Positions 1 through 9,585 of a stretch of DNA of 64,000 nt are shown one piece after another. The DNA comes from Mycobacterium sp. OAS707 (GTDB lineage: Bacteria > Actinomycetota > Actinomycetes > Mycobacteriales > Mycobacteriaceae): the NCBI RefSeq assembly GCF_014873705.1, contig NZ_JADBDS010000003.1, forward strand, positions 682,001 to 746,000, in the 5' to 3' direction. The translations under genes were made by a program, and so were the position numbers. The notes beneath the pieces are model-generated. The model saw only the letters and a program-made list of their open reading frames with translations. It did no database searches and was not told the DNA's origin. The first letter of the stretch is position 1, and every line of letters starts with the position of its first letter.

Positions 1-319
1 CGATGGCGGTCACAGGATCGTCCATCGGCGGACCGGACAGCTCGACGGCGCCGCCGGGTTCGACGGTGATCGCGCTGCCGCCGGGCAGTGCCGGCACTCG
101 CGTGATCGCGTCGGTCAGCTCGGCCCAGCCCGGGCGACGCGTCGGATCGGCGAGATCGAAGCAGTGCGCTTCGACTTCGAGGCCCACCTTTCCTACGGGA
201 CCGTCGGCAAGACACGTCTCACCGATGTGCTGCGCAGCGGCATACGCGCTGGTCAGCTCGCCTGCCTGCGCTTGCATTGGATGAGCGTCGTCCACCTCGG
301 ACGGGATGGCGAAGGTCAT
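1..319 (-). CDS. egtA: Glutamate-cysteine ligase EgtA, N-terminal part (runs off window)
   Basis: This is the first ~106 residues of the ligase that joins glutamate and cysteine in the first step of ergothioneine synthesis; the rest lies left of base 1. The visible part has the GLEVEAHCFD stretch and the VEPGGAVELSGPP motif typical of actinobacterial EgtA (glutamate-cysteine ligase family 2). The ATG at 319 is the upstream-most sensible start; an ATG 14 codons inside is an alternative. It lies downstream of the Rv3705c-like gene on the same strand, as in M. tuberculosis. Bases 320-442 between the two hold no gene that I can see. Confidence 0.85.
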   Translation of the reverse strand, partial: MTFAIPSEVDDAHPMQAQAGELTSAYAAAQHIGETCLADGPVGKVGLEVEAHCFDLADPTRRPGWAELTDAITRVPALPGGSAITVEPGGAVELSGPPMDDPVTAI

Positions 320-442
320 GTCTTCCGGCCCCTTTCGGGTAGGGAACGATCGCGGCCTTCTATCCATCTTCCAGAGCACACCGACAAAATCCCGCGATTT
401 TTGGATGACGCGTTGGTGACACGTACCCAAAAACGTTGCCTG

Positions 443-1084
443 CTACTGCCCCAATGTGTTCTGCATCGCCCCGGCCAGCACGTTCACCGCCGGGCCGCCG
501 TTGCCAGATTGGCAGACTTTCGCCTGCAGCAGAACGTTCTCGCGCTTTCGGGTGGTGGTGAAGCAGCGGCGGTCGGTCCCCGCCTCCTGTTTCACCCAGT
601 CCGCGTCGGTCGCCCCGGCCGGCCCGCCGCTGAAGGTCCACACCTGAGTGGTGAAGTTGTCCAGGTGCATCGCGGTGGTCTGGCCATTGCAGCCCGCGGT
701 TCGGTCGACGACGCGGTGGAAGGCGCGGTCGGCCGCGTCGCTGGTGGCGAATACCCCGACCGCCTGCTTGACCATATGGGTCTGGTCGTTGTCGGCGGTC
801 TGCGCGACCGCACCGTTGAACGACGCCAGGTCCGGATCGAGGTAGACCTCCGGCAACCCGACGTCGGCCCAGTTGTTGCAGGCCGGCTCGTCGACGTAAT
901 ACGACTGGAACGGATCGGTGTATGTCCACGCGAACCGCAATGGCGCGCCGACGATATTGCTCACCGAACCCTTGCCCATCACCGCGTAGTTCACCACGCC
1001 GGGGTCAGACGGACGGGCTTGCGCCGGCGCAGCCACCGCAAGACCGACGGCCAGCACAACGCCTGCGCCCGCGGCGGTCCGCAC
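443..1084 (-). CDS. Secreted sensor-domain protein (Rv3705c-like, PknH_C type)
   Basis: The 213-residue product begins with a hydrophobic segment (about 5-22) ending in AQA, a likely signal peptide. The mature part has four cysteines (about 69, 132, 174, 191), which fits the two disulfides of the PknH extracellular sensor fold also found in lipoproteins and stand-alone secreted proteins. The GTG start follows the ohr stop by 3 bases, so it is probably cotranscribed with ohr. Position upstream of egtA matches Rv3705c. The ligand is unknown. Confidence 0.75.
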   Translation of the reverse strand: MRTAAGAGVVLAVGLAVAAPAQARPSDPGVVNYAVMGKGSVSNIVGAPLRFAWTYTDPFQSYYVDEPACNNWADVGLPEVYLDPDLASFNGAVAQTADNDQTHMVKQAVGVFATSDAADRAFHRVVDRTAGCNGQTTAMHLDNFTTQVWTFSGGPAGATDADWVKQEAGTDRRCFTTTRKRENVLLQAKVCQSGNGGPAVNVLAGAMQNTLGQ

Positions 1085-1087
1085 CCG

Positions 1088-1516
1088 CTAGACCTTCGCC
1101 GACAACGTGACGTCGATATTGCCGCGGGTGGCCTTGGAGTACGGGCAGACCTGGTGGGCCTGGTTCATCAGATCGTCGGCCGCGCTCTGCTCGAGGCCCG
1201 GCAGGTAACCGATCAGCGCAGCGTTGATCGCGAAGCCCCCTTCGGGGTCCTTGCCGAAGCCGACCTGTGCGGTGATCCCGCTCGCGTCGTCCAGGTCGAT
1301 CTTGTTGTTGCGCGCTACAAGTCGAAGCGCACCCAGGAAGCACGCCGCGTAACCGGCGGAGAAGAGCTGCTCGGGGTTGGTGCCCTCGCCGTTGCCGCCT
1401 GCTTCCTTCGGCATGCGGGTGTCGAGATCGATCCTGCCGTCTGACGACTTCACGTGGCCGTCGCGGCCGCCCCCGGTTGCGGTTGACTCAGCGGTGAAAA
1501 CGACTTCGATGCTCAT
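1088..1516 (-). CDS. Organic hydroperoxide resistance protein (Ohr/OsmC family)
   Basis: A 142-residue thiol peroxidase that reduces organic and fatty-acid hydroperoxides in the cytoplasm. The two redox cysteines are in AACFLGA (Cys59) and QVCPYSK (Cys124), and the conserved Arg (residue 18) and Glu of NPEQLF are in place, which favours Ohr over OsmC. I chose the ATG at 1516; the longer reading frame adds 8 residues without family support. No OhrR-type regulator is adjacent. Confidence 0.9.
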   Translation of the reverse strand: MSIEVVFTAESTATGGGRDGHVKSSDGRIDLDTRMPKEAGGNGEGTNPEQLFSAGYAACFLGALRLVARNNKIDLDDASGITAQVGFGKDPEGGFAINAALIGYLPGLEQSAADDLMNQAHQVCPYSKATRGNIDVTLSAKV

Positions 1517-1549
1517 GGGCTCGATCATGCCAGCCGGCACGACAACGGC

Positions 1550-1584
1550 AAGACGCCCCGGCCGAGGGGTGACCGGGGCGTCTT
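1550..1584 (-). terminator. Strong hairpin, likely terminator of the proline-rich gene
   Basis: Perfect 12-bp inverted repeat AAGACGCCCCGG / CCGGGGCGTCTT with an 11-nt loop between the proline-rich gene and ohr. There is no downstream U-tract, as is common in mycobacteria. Confidence 0.65.
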
Positions 1585-1597
1585 GGGTGACAAGTTG

Positions 1598-2017
1598 TTA
1601 CGACGGGCGTGGTGCAGTGGTGCTCGGGGCGCCCGGCTGTTGCGGGCCGGGACCCTGTGGCCCTTGGAAGTTCGGGCCGCCCGGTCCCATCGGGAAGGGA
1701 CGTTCGAACTCGCCGCGCGGCGGACCCATCGGGAACATCGGCGGCGGGCCCTGGTGGATGATGCCGAATTCGCGGTCGCCGTCACCGTGGTGCCAGCCGC
1801 CGCGGTGGCCGCCGGAATGCGCGCCGAGGAAGAAGCCGGAGAAGAAGACGACGGCGACGATGAAGACGACGCCCGCCACAATCCCGACCCAGGCGGCAAC
1901 CGCGGTGAGCCGGCTGTGGCCTCGCGGCTCGGTGACTACAGCGGTCGGCTCGGTCGGCGGAGGCGTGGCGGTGGCCACTGGGCCGGTCGCAGGTTCAGAG
2001 GACGTTGGTTCGCTCAT
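1598..2017 (-). CDS. Proline/glycine-rich single-pass membrane protein (Rv3706c-like)
   Basis: A 139-residue protein of unknown function: a Pro/Thr-rich N-terminus (1-36), one strongly hydrophobic segment at about 38-66, a His/Gly-rich patch (GGHRGGWHHGDG) and a tail of repeated PMGP / GPGPQ units. The layout suggests a membrane anchor with a flexible tail. The His cluster could bind metal, but this is inference. ATG at 2017 chosen over one 5 codons upstream. Confidence 0.6.
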   Translation of the reverse strand: MSEPTSSEPATGPVATATPPPTEPTAVVTEPRGHSRLTAVAAWVGIVAGVVFIVAVVFFSGFFLGAHSGGHRGGWHHGDGDREFGIIHQGPPPMFPMGPPRGEFERPFPMGPGGPNFQGPQGPGPQQPGAPSTTAPRPS

Positions 2018-2124
2018 GTATCGAGGATGCAAGCGATGCCGATGCGTCCGTGATGAATTGCTTATGAATCAGCTGTGAATGCTCCAATGTGTTGCTGGCG
2101 CGTGGCGCGGGTACAGGTGCAGTC

Positions 2125-2244
2125 ATGAACAGCGACGCGCTAATCGCGGTGTCGGGCCTGCTCATGCTGGGCGGCGCCGCGCTGACCGGGGCTTTGTGGG
2201 GCACTCAATTGGTGGCAGCACCACTGCGGTGGTTGTTGAGATAA
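2125..2244 (+). CDS. Possible 39-residue membrane peptide
   Basis: ATG at 2125 opens a short frame whose product is mostly hydrophobic (LLMLGGAALTGALWG core) with a basic end (PLRWLLR). It stops 6 bases before the convergent DUF4185 gene. It fits a single-pass micro-protein, but the ribosome site is weak and I do not recognise it. Confidence 0.35.
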   Translation: MNSDALIAVSGLLMLGGAALTGALWGTQLVAAPLRWLLR

Positions 2245-2250
2245 CCGGGA

Positions 2251-3369
2251 CTACGCCTTCACGGGGTTCACTGCGAACTGGATGACCCGGTACGGCGTGT
2301 TGTCGCCGGGGCCGGTGTTCCACTGGCTGACGAACACCCGTAGCTCGTCGAGCGTCGAGCCGGGTGAGAGGTAGCCGCCGTACGGCTGTGCCAGCTGGTT
2401 GTTTTCCGGCGGGCCCAGCTCCTCGGCAGGATCGGGCCAGGTGCCCGCGACGACCACCGTTGTAACCGGCGCGGTTCCCAGCCCGGTCGGATCAGCCGCG
2501 ACGCGCACCTCCATGTTCCCGGTGCTGGCGTTGAAGTACGACAGCACCGTCTGGCCGTCGATCTGTCGCACACTCATTTCGCCGACGCGATCTGGCCACA
2601 GCGGTGTCGGCGGCTTGCCCCAGCCCCCCTGAGCCGACCAGCCCTGCCAGGTGGCCCGGTCGGTGAACGTTTCCTTCTTCGCCCGGTACAACACCACCGG
2701 CCCGCTGCGGTCGAAGTTGTTGGCGACGAGATACACCCAGCCGGTTGGGGAATCCGGCTTGGGGATCGGGTCGTAGTAACCGCTGACCTGCGACTGCGTG
2801 GCGCCCTCATAGCTGGCGGGCCGGGCAGAGTTCGGGACGGTAGGCCAATTACCTTGTGCCGGATTGGCTTTCACCAGCCTGGAATTCTGCGGCACCAGAT
2901 CCTTCACCGTCGTCACCATCAGGTAGTTGTCCCTGTTGATCTGCACCACGCCCGCGGGCAACTGCGACATCCCCGGCGGTGTCGGGTCGGCCAGCAGCGG
3001 ATTCATGTTGCCGGTGACCCGGTCGTAGCGCACGCCCGTCGGGTCGTCGATCGAGTCGCCGTCGACGTGCAACGCAATCGGTGAGTGCCACGGCCCGAAC
3101 CCGACGCCTTGTCCTGCGAAGCTGTCGCCGCACACCTGCAGGATGCCGTCCGGGAACTCCATGAACTCGCAGAGGTCGGTGGCGCCGATGTCGTAATCGC
3201 TTGTCGGCGTACCAGTTCCGGCCGCGGGCGCGATACGGATCACCTGACCGGGCGCCAACGGGGGCAGCACGGGCGCGGGGACGGGCTCCGGCTCCGCATG
3301 CGCCGGCGAAACTGTATTCCAGCAGAGAAAGATCAAGAAGAGGCCTGCTGGAATACAGTTTCGGCGCAA
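2251..3369 (-). CDS. Secreted DUF4185 protein (Rv3707c-like)
   Basis: A 372-residue exported protein of the DUF4185 type, which resembles a five-bladed propeller carbohydrate-active fold. Visible marks are VCGDSFAG, FGPWHSPIA, DNYLMVTT and GWVYLVANNFDR. The only start giving a signal peptide is the TTG at 3369, three bases after the asd stop, with a weak GAGG site. Its hydrophobic N-terminus (about 8-25, ending AHA) is encoded inside a 19-bp perfect inverted repeat, which is unusual. Function unknown; cotranscription with asd is likely from the spacing. Confidence 0.7.
   Translation of the reverse strand: MRRNCIPAGLFLIFLCWNTVSPAHAEPEPVPAPVLPPLAPGQVIRIAPAAGTGTPTSDYDIGATDLCEFMEFPDGILQVCGDSFAGQGVGFGPWHSPIALHVDGDSIDDPTGVRYDRVTGNMNPLLADPTPPGMSQLPAGVVQINRDNYLMVTTVKDLVPQNSRLVKANPAQGNWPTVPNSARPASYEGATQSQVSGYYDPIPKPDSPTGWVYLVANNFDRSGPVVLYRAKKETFTDRATWQGWSAQGGWGKPPTPLWPDRVGEMSVRQIDGQTVLSYFNASTGNMEVRVAADPTGLGTAPVTTVVVAGTWPDPAEELGPPENNQLAQPYGGYLSPGSTLDELRVFVSQWNTGPGDNTPYRVIQFAVNPVKA
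3307..3363. repeat. 19-bp perfect inverted repeat within a signal-peptide coding region
   Basis: CGAAACTGTATTCCAGCAG (3307-3325) and its exact complement (3345-3363) are separated by 19 nt. They are markedly AT-richer than the surroundings. The outer end GGCGAAACTG is shared with the 60-bp repeat at 25150. Confidence 0.9.
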
Positions 3370-3371
3370 GG

Positions 3372-4403
3372 TTAGCCTCGAGCCAGCAGCTCAGCGATCT
3401 GAATTGTGTTCAGCGCAGCACCTTTTCGCAGGTTGTCGCCTGAGACGAACAGCGCGAGCCCGCGACCGTTTTCCACGCCGGGATCCTGGCGGATCCTTCC
3501 GACGAGCGACTCGTCGACACCCGCGGCGGCCAGCGGCGTGGGCACGTCGACCAGCTTCACCCCAGGCGCCTCGGCCAACAGCTGACGCGCATGCTCGACC
3601 GAAAGCGGCCGCGCGAATTCGGCGTTGATCGACAACGAGTGCCCGGTGTAGACCGGCACCCGCACGCACGTTCCGCTCACCAAGAGGTCGGGGATGCCGA
3701 GGATCTTGCGGCTTTCGTTGCGCAGCTTCTGGTCTTCGTCGGTCTCGCCGGAGCCGTCTTCGACGTACGAGCCGGCAAGCGGGACAACGTTGAACGCGAT
3801 CGGGGCGACGTATTTGTCAGGCGCGGGGAATTGCAACGCCGAACCGTTGGCCACCAACTCCCTGCTGTCGCCGACGACGGCGCTGGCCTGTCCGTACAAC
3901 TCCTCGACGCCTGCGACGCCACTGCCCGACACCGCCTGGTACGTCGAGGCGATCATCCGCACCAGTCCGGCCTCGTCGTGCAGCGGCTTGAGCACCGGCA
4001 TCGCGGCCATCGTCGTGCAATTCGGGTTGGCGATAATGCCTTTCGGCCGGTTGCGGGCGTCGCGCTCGAAGTTGACCTCGCTGACCACCAGCGGCACGTC
4101 GGGGTCCTTGCGCCATGCCGACGAGTTGTCGATGACGACCGCTCCCGCCTCGGCGAACCGCGGCGCCTGCACCCGCGACATCGTCGCGCCTGCCGAAAAC
4201 AGGGCAATGTCAATGCCACTCGGATCAGCCGTCGACGCGTCCTCGACCTCGATCTCCTGACCACGGAACGACAGCTTCTTGCCCTGCGAGCGCGCCGACG
4301 CGAAGAACCGAACACTGGTGGCCGGAAAGTCCCTCTCCTCCAACAGCGTTCGCATCACCTGGCCGACCTGACCGGTCGCACCAACCACACCGATGTTGAC
4401 CAT
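3372..4403 (-). CDS. asd: Aspartate-semialdehyde dehydrogenase
   Basis: NADPH-dependent reduction of aspartyl phosphate to aspartate semialdehyde, the branch point to lysine/diaminopimelate, methionine and threonine. The 343-residue protein has the nucleotide loop GATGQVG (8-14), catalytic Cys129 in NPNCTTMAAMP and the catalytic His255 in YTGHSLSINAEF. It directly follows ask with no spacing, so the two form an operon as in other mycobacteria. Confidence 0.97.
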   Translation of the reverse strand: MVNIGVVGATGQVGQVMRTLLEERDFPATSVRFFASARSQGKKLSFRGQEIEVEDASTADPSGIDIALFSAGATMSRVQAPRFAEAGAVVIDNSSAWRKDPDVPLVVSEVNFERDARNRPKGIIANPNCTTMAAMPVLKPLHDEAGLVRMIASTYQAVSGSGVAGVEELYGQASAVVGDSRELVANGSALQFPAPDKYVAPIAFNVVPLAGSYVEDGSGETDEDQKLRNESRKILGIPDLLVSGTCVRVPVYTGHSLSINAEFARPLSVEHARQLLAEAPGVKLVDVPTPLAAAGVDESLVGRIRQDPGVENGRGLALFVSGDNLRKGAALNTIQIAELLARG

Positions 4404-5669
<1,266 letters not shown>

Positions 5670-5736
5670 TGTGAAACCTTTCTTGGCGGGGTTCATCTAA
5701 GAATAAGGGGTCTGCGCACACCATTTACTCCGCCGG

Positions 5737-5742
5737 TAGCGT
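5737..5742 (+). promoter_or_regulatory. -10 element TAGCGT, leaderless type
   Basis: TAGCGT followed by exactly 6 nt and then the GTG of the nitroreductase, so the start codon would sit at or next to +1. No convincing -35 is visible. Confidence 0.5.
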
Positions 5743-5748
5743 CAAGAT

Positions 5749-6366
5749 GTGGTCAAGACCGACGAGCGCTTGCGCGAGGAGCAGACAGCCACGGCCCAGA
5801 CCCGAGTGCCCATCCATCCGCACCTCGCCCAACGCTGGAGTCCGCGGTTGTTCGACGCAGACGCCGTGCTCGAGGCCGATGACCTCGTCGCGGTCCTCGA
5901 GGCAGCACGCTGGGCCGCCACCTGGGGGCACCGTCAGCCGGTGCGCTTCCTGGTCGGACTGCGTGGCGATGAGACCAACACCAAGATCGCCGGGCTGCTC
6001 AAGCGCGGGAACAGCTACGCCAAGGCCGCCGGGGCGCTGGTGATGGTCTGCGTCGACGAGGGCGAGGACGAGCGGACCGCACGATATGCCGCCGTCGACG
6101 CCGGTGCGGCGATCGCCCAGTTGACCGTGGAGGCGACCTCGCGCGGTTTGATCGCGCACCCGATGGCGGGCTTCGACGGCGACGCCGCGCACGAGGTGTT
6201 CGGCATTCCCGAAGGAGTGCGTCCCATCGCGGTCGTCGCGGTCGGATCGCTTGGCGACTACGACAACGCGCCGCCCGAGATCGTCGAACGCGACGCGAAG
6301 GGTCGCGACCGACTGCCCCTGGAGGACGTGGCCTTCACAGGCACGTGGGGCCAACCGCTGCTGTGA
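5749..6366 (+). CDS. Nitroreductase-family flavoprotein
   Basis: A 205-residue protein of the FMN-dependent nitroreductase family. Visible marks are the N-terminal WSPRLFDADAVL, the AARWAATWGHRQPVRF segment that contacts FMN, and the C-terminal GFDGDAAHEVFGIPEGVRPIAVVAVG. Substrate unknown. It is divergent from ask across about 80 bases. The GTG start fits a leaderless transcript; an ATG two bases upstream is in another frame. Confidence 0.8.
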   Translation: MVKTDERLREEQTATAQTRVPIHPHLAQRWSPRLFDADAVLEADDLVAVLEAARWAATWGHRQPVRFLVGLRGDETNTKIAGLLKRGNSYAKAAGALVMVCVDEGEDERTARYAAVDAGAAIAQLTVEATSRGLIAHPMAGFDGDAAHEVFGIPEGVRPIAVVAVGSLGDYDNAPPEIVERDAKGRDRLPLEDVAFTGTWGQPLL

Positions 6367-6367
6367 C

Positions 6368-6820
6368 TCAGGAGCAGGCCTTGGCCAACTCGTCGAGACC
6401 GTTGGAGATCCTGGCGTTCAGCGCCGCCATCTCGTAGACCGCAGGCGGCGCAGGCGCGCCGGGAGCACGCGAGTCGGTCTGTGAGCGCACAAGCGACAGC
6501 TTCCCGACGAAATCATTGGCCAGGCTGGCGACCGTCGTCGCCGTGCGCGCCAGGTCGGGCTTGGTCACCTTCTGCGCGCGCTCAGCCATGCCGTCGGCCC
6601 ATGCCTGATATGCGGCTTCCTCGGCGACCGTCGGAACGCCTTTCGCGTCACCGGTTTTCGACGCGATCTGCTCACCCTGGGCCCGGTTGAAGTCCAGCAG
6701 GTCCTTGACCGGACGGCACTCCTCGGACGGTCCGGCGAACACCGTGTAGCGCAGCACCAGCGCCGCAACTGCGACCACCACGACAGCAATGGCGACCCAC
6801 CAACGCCGGTCTAGTTTCAT
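6368..6820 (-). CDS. Membrane-anchored hypothetical protein
   Basis: A 150-residue protein with one N-terminal membrane segment (about 8-28, after a basic start MKLDRRWW) and a soluble helical exterior domain containing two cysteines (in EECRPVK and at the end, KACS) that may pair. Similar small proteins are widespread in mycobacteria without known function. It is convergent with the nitroreductase gene (1-base gap). Confidence 0.6.
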   Translation of the reverse strand: MKLDRRWWVAIAVVVVAVAALVLRYTVFAGPSEECRPVKDLLDFNRAQGEQIASKTGDAKGVPTVAEEAAYQAWADGMAERAQKVTKPDLARTATTVASLANDFVGKLSLVRSQTDSRAPGAPAPPAVYEMAALNARISNGLDELAKACS

Positions 6821-6857
6821 CCGACGAACTTAACCCGTCCGAAACACCGCGAGCCTG

Positions 6858-6873
6858 TCCACGTAACAGAAAC
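6858..6873 (+). promoter_or_regulatory. Possible GlnR operator upstream of amt
   Basis: TCCAC-n6-GAAAC fits the AC-n9-AC spacing of mycobacterial GlnR sites: the right half GAAAC is perfect, the left half only ends in AC. An overlapping GTAAC lies at 6863. Position 57 bases before the amt start, and the nitrogen genes downstream, make this plausible. Confidence 0.3.
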
Positions 6874-6929
6874 ATTGATTACTACCAGTGAACGGCCCTG
6901 GCGAGGGCCGCCCACTCCAGGAGATGTAC

Positions 6930-8183
6930 ATGGATACAGGAACCACGGCATTCATGCTGTGTTGCATCATCGGGCTGACGATGATGATTCCCGGGCTCGC
7001 GCTTTTCTACGGCGGCATGGTGTCGGTCAAGAGCTCGACCAACATGATGATGATGACGTTCGGCGCGGTGGCCGTCGTCGGCGTGCTCTGGGTGCTGTTC
7101 GGGTTCTCGATGACATTCGGCACGTCCTACGGCGGCTTCGTCGGCAGCTTCACCGAGTTCGCGGGCATGAAGAACCTGACCGAGCCGATGACCACCATCA
7201 ACGGCCTGCCGGTGAGCCTGTTCTCGTTGTTCCAAGCACTTTTCGCGGCGATCACGGTTGCGCTGGTTTCCGGTGCGGCAGCCGACCGGATGAAGTTCGG
7301 CGCCTGGATGACGTTTGCAACGGCGTGGGCGATCCTCGTCTACTTCCCCGTCGCGCACTGGGTGTTCGCGTTCGACGGCGTGGTGACGCCGGACGCCAAG
7401 GGCGGCTGGATCGCCAACCAGCTCAAGGCCATTGACTTCGCGGGCGGCACGGCTGTGCACATCAACTCGGGCGCCGCGGCGCTGGCCGTCGCGATCGTGC
7501 TCGGCAAGTCGCTCGGATTCGGCAAGTTCCGCAAGCCGCACAATGTGCCGCTGACACTGCTCGGTGCCGGACTGCTGTGGGCAGGCTGGTATGCGTTCAA
7601 CGGTGGCTCGGCGCTGGCCGCAGGCACCTCGGCGGCCATCGTCATGGTCACGACGTTCACCGCGACCTGCGCGGCGACGCTGGCGTGGCTCGGCGTGGAG
7701 AAGATCAAGGACGGGCACGTCACCGGTGTCGGCGCGGCGTCGGGTGCAGTGGCCGGGCTCGTGGCCATCACGCCCGCGTGCGGCGCGGTCACCCCGGTCG
7801 GCTCGATCTTCCTGGGCCTGATCGCCGGTGCGATCTGCCCGTTGGCGGTGGGCCTGAAATCCCGCTTCGGCTACGACGACTCACTGGACGTGGTCGGCGT
7901 TCACCTGGTCGGCGGCGTGATCGGCACGCTGCTGATCGGCTTGTTCGCCAGCGCAAGCATGCCGAACAAGACCGACGGCCTGTTCTACGGCGGTGGGCCC
8001 GAGCAACTGTTGAAGCAGGCGATCGCCGCGGGCGCGGTGATGGCCTACTCGTTCGTGGTCGCGTACATCATCGCGTTCGTCATCAAGAAGACGATGGGCA
8101 TTCGCATCTCCACCGACGAAGAGGAAAAGGGCATCGACGCGAAGTTCCACCGGGACGCCGCGTACGAACTTCAGCCCGCCTGA
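6930..8183 (+). CDS. amt: Ammonium transporter (Amt family)
   Basis: A roughly 417-residue inner-membrane channel for ammonium/methylammonium with about 11 membrane segments. The N-terminal PGLALFYGGMV, the pore-lining histidines (in AVHINSGAAAL and VHLVGGVIGTLL) and AWWM-like GAWMTFATAW stretch are seen. ATG at 6930 is chosen because AGGAG lies 6 nt upstream; a second in-frame ATG is at 6924. No PII gene follows; instead a glutamine-synthetase-like/glx cluster does, pointing to uptake of ammonium or methylated amines under nitrogen limitation. Confidence 0.93.
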   Translation: MDTGTTAFMLCCIIGLTMMIPGLALFYGGMVSVKSSTNMMMMTFGAVAVVGVLWVLFGFSMTFGTSYGGFVGSFTEFAGMKNLTEPMTTINGLPVSLFSLFQALFAAITVALVSGAAADRMKFGAWMTFATAWAILVYFPVAHWVFAFDGVVTPDAKGGWIANQLKAIDFAGGTAVHINSGAAALAVAIVLGKSLGFGKFRKPHNVPLTLLGAGLLWAGWYAFNGGSALAAGTSAAIVMVTTFTATCAATLAWLGVEKIKDGHVTGVGAASGAVAGLVAITPACGAVTPVGSIFLGLIAGAICPLAVGLKSRFGYDDSLDVVGVHLVGGVIGTLLIGLFASASMPNKTDGLFYGGGPEQLLKQAIAAGAVMAYSFVVAYIIAFVIKKTMGIRISTDEEEKGIDAKFHRDAAYELQPA

Positions 8184-8189
8184 CGAGCT

Positions 8190-8226
8190 CCGGCCGGCGC
8201 GGAAACCACTCGCCCGCGCCGGCCGG
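8190..8226 (+). terminator. 13-bp GC hairpin between amt and the glutamine synthetase gene
   Basis: CCGGCCGGCGCGG and its exact complement flank an 11-nt loop in the 72-base gap. No U-tract follows. It could be a partial terminator or mRNA end that sets the ratio of amt to downstream message. Confidence 0.5.
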
Positions 8227-8255
8227 CCCTCACTGGTGAAAGAAATGGGAGAAGC

Positions 8256-9557
8256 ATGTCCGAGCTAGCCACCCTGGCCGAACAGTCGGGAACGAAGTTC
8301 ATCCTCGCACTGTTCGTCGACCTCCGCGGCAAGCCGTGCGCGAAGCTGGTGCCGGTCGAGGCCGTCGATCTGCTCGCGACCGAGGGCGTCGGGTTCGCCG
8401 GGTACGCCGTCGGCGCGATCGGCCAGGAGCCCAAAGACCCTGACCTGATGGCCATTCCGGACCCGGCATCGTTCACGCCGGTCCCCTTCATCAAGGACGG
8501 CCTCGCGATCGTGCACTGCGATCCGCACGTCAACGGCGAGCCGTGGCCCTTTGCGCCGCGGGTCATCCTCAAGTCGCTGATCCAGCGGGTTGCCGACGCG
8601 GGCTACGAGCCGTGGGTCGGCGCCGAGGTCGAATATTTTCTGCTGCACCGGAATTCAGACGGCAGTCTGTCGGTCGCCGACACCGCCGACGACGCCGCAC
8701 AGCCCTGTTACGACGCCAGGGGCGTGACACGGATGTACGAGCACCTCACCGCGATATCGACGGCGATGAACACGCTCGGTTGGTCCAATTACGCCAACGA
8801 CCACGAGGACGGTAACGGCCAGTTCGAGCAGAACTTCGAATACGCCGAGGCGCTGACCACCGCCGATCGCGTCATCACGCTGCGCTACATCCTGTCGATG
8901 ATCGCGGCCGAACGCGGCATGGTGGCCACCTTCATGCCGAAGCCGTTTGCCGACAAAACCGGCAGCGGTCTGCATCTGCACCTGTCGCTGACCAGTGGCG
9001 GCGCGCCGGTCTTTCCCGCTGACGACGACCCTCGCGGCCTCGGTCTTTCCGAGACCGCATATGCATTCGTCGGTGGAATCCTCGATCACGCCGGTGCGCT
9101 GCAGGCTGTGGTGGCGCCAACAGTCAACTCCTACAAGCGAACCGGCGCGACGACGACGGCTTCGGGAGCATCGTGGGCGCCGAGGACGCCAACCTACGGC
9201 GGCAACGACCGCACCCACTACATCCGCGTGCCCGACTCGGCGCGCGTCGAGTTGCGCGGCGGCGACGGCAGCGCCAACCCGTATCTCGCGATCGCCGCGG
9301 CACTGGGCGCCGGCATCGATGGGGTCAAGCGCAGCGCTGACCCCGGAGACATTGGCGGACAACACCGTTCACCGCTGCCGCCAACGCTGCTGCACGCAGT
9401 CGACGAGTTCCAGCGCGACCCCGTCGTCACCGGGGTGCTCGACGCCGCGGGCGACGGTGTCGCCGATTACTTCGCCAACGTCAAGCGTGACGAGTTCTTT
9501 GCCTATCACAGCGCGGTGACGCCGTGGGAGGTCGACAGCTACCTCACCGCGTTCTGA
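8256..9557 (+). CDS. Type III glutamine-synthetase-like enzyme (GlnT / glutamylamide synthetase type)
   Basis: A 433-residue ATP-dependent ligase that forms a gamma-glutamyl amide from glutamate and ammonia or an amine. Glutamine-synthetase active-site motifs are in place: GAEVEYFL, NDHEDGNGQFEQNF, GSGLHLHLSL, NSYKRTGA and RVELRGGDGSANPYL. The C-terminal adenylylation loop of GlnA type I is not evident. Adjacent glxB-C-D and an FAD amine oxidase are the context of GlnT and of gamma-glutamylmethylamide synthetase (GmaS), so the real acceptor may be methylamine or another amine. Not the housekeeping GlnA. Confidence 0.85.
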   Translation: MSELATLAEQSGTKFILALFVDLRGKPCAKLVPVEAVDLLATEGVGFAGYAVGAIGQEPKDPDLMAIPDPASFTPVPFIKDGLAIVHCDPHVNGEPWPFAPRVILKSLIQRVADAGYEPWVGAEVEYFLLHRNSDGSLSVADTADDAAQPCYDARGVTRMYEHLTAISTAMNTLGWSNYANDHEDGNGQFEQNFEYAEALTTADRVITLRYILSMIAAERGMVATFMPKPFADKTGSGLHLHLSLTSGGAPVFPADDDPRGLGLSETAYAFVGGILDHAGALQAVVAPTVNSYKRTGATTTASGASWAPRTPTYGGNDRTHYIRVPDSARVELRGGDGSANPYLAIAAALGAGIDGVKRSADPGDIGGQHRSPLPPTLLHAVDEFQRDPVVTGVLDAAGDGVADYFANVKRDEFFAYHSAVTPWEVDSYLTAF

Positions 9558-9585
9558 ATCGCCGAAGAGTCAAAGGAGACAGTAG

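Noticed and set aside
164..1444. 426-residue plus-strand frame opposite Rv3705c-like and ohr
   Set aside because: Arg/His-rich shadow translation of two well-supported minus-strand genes.
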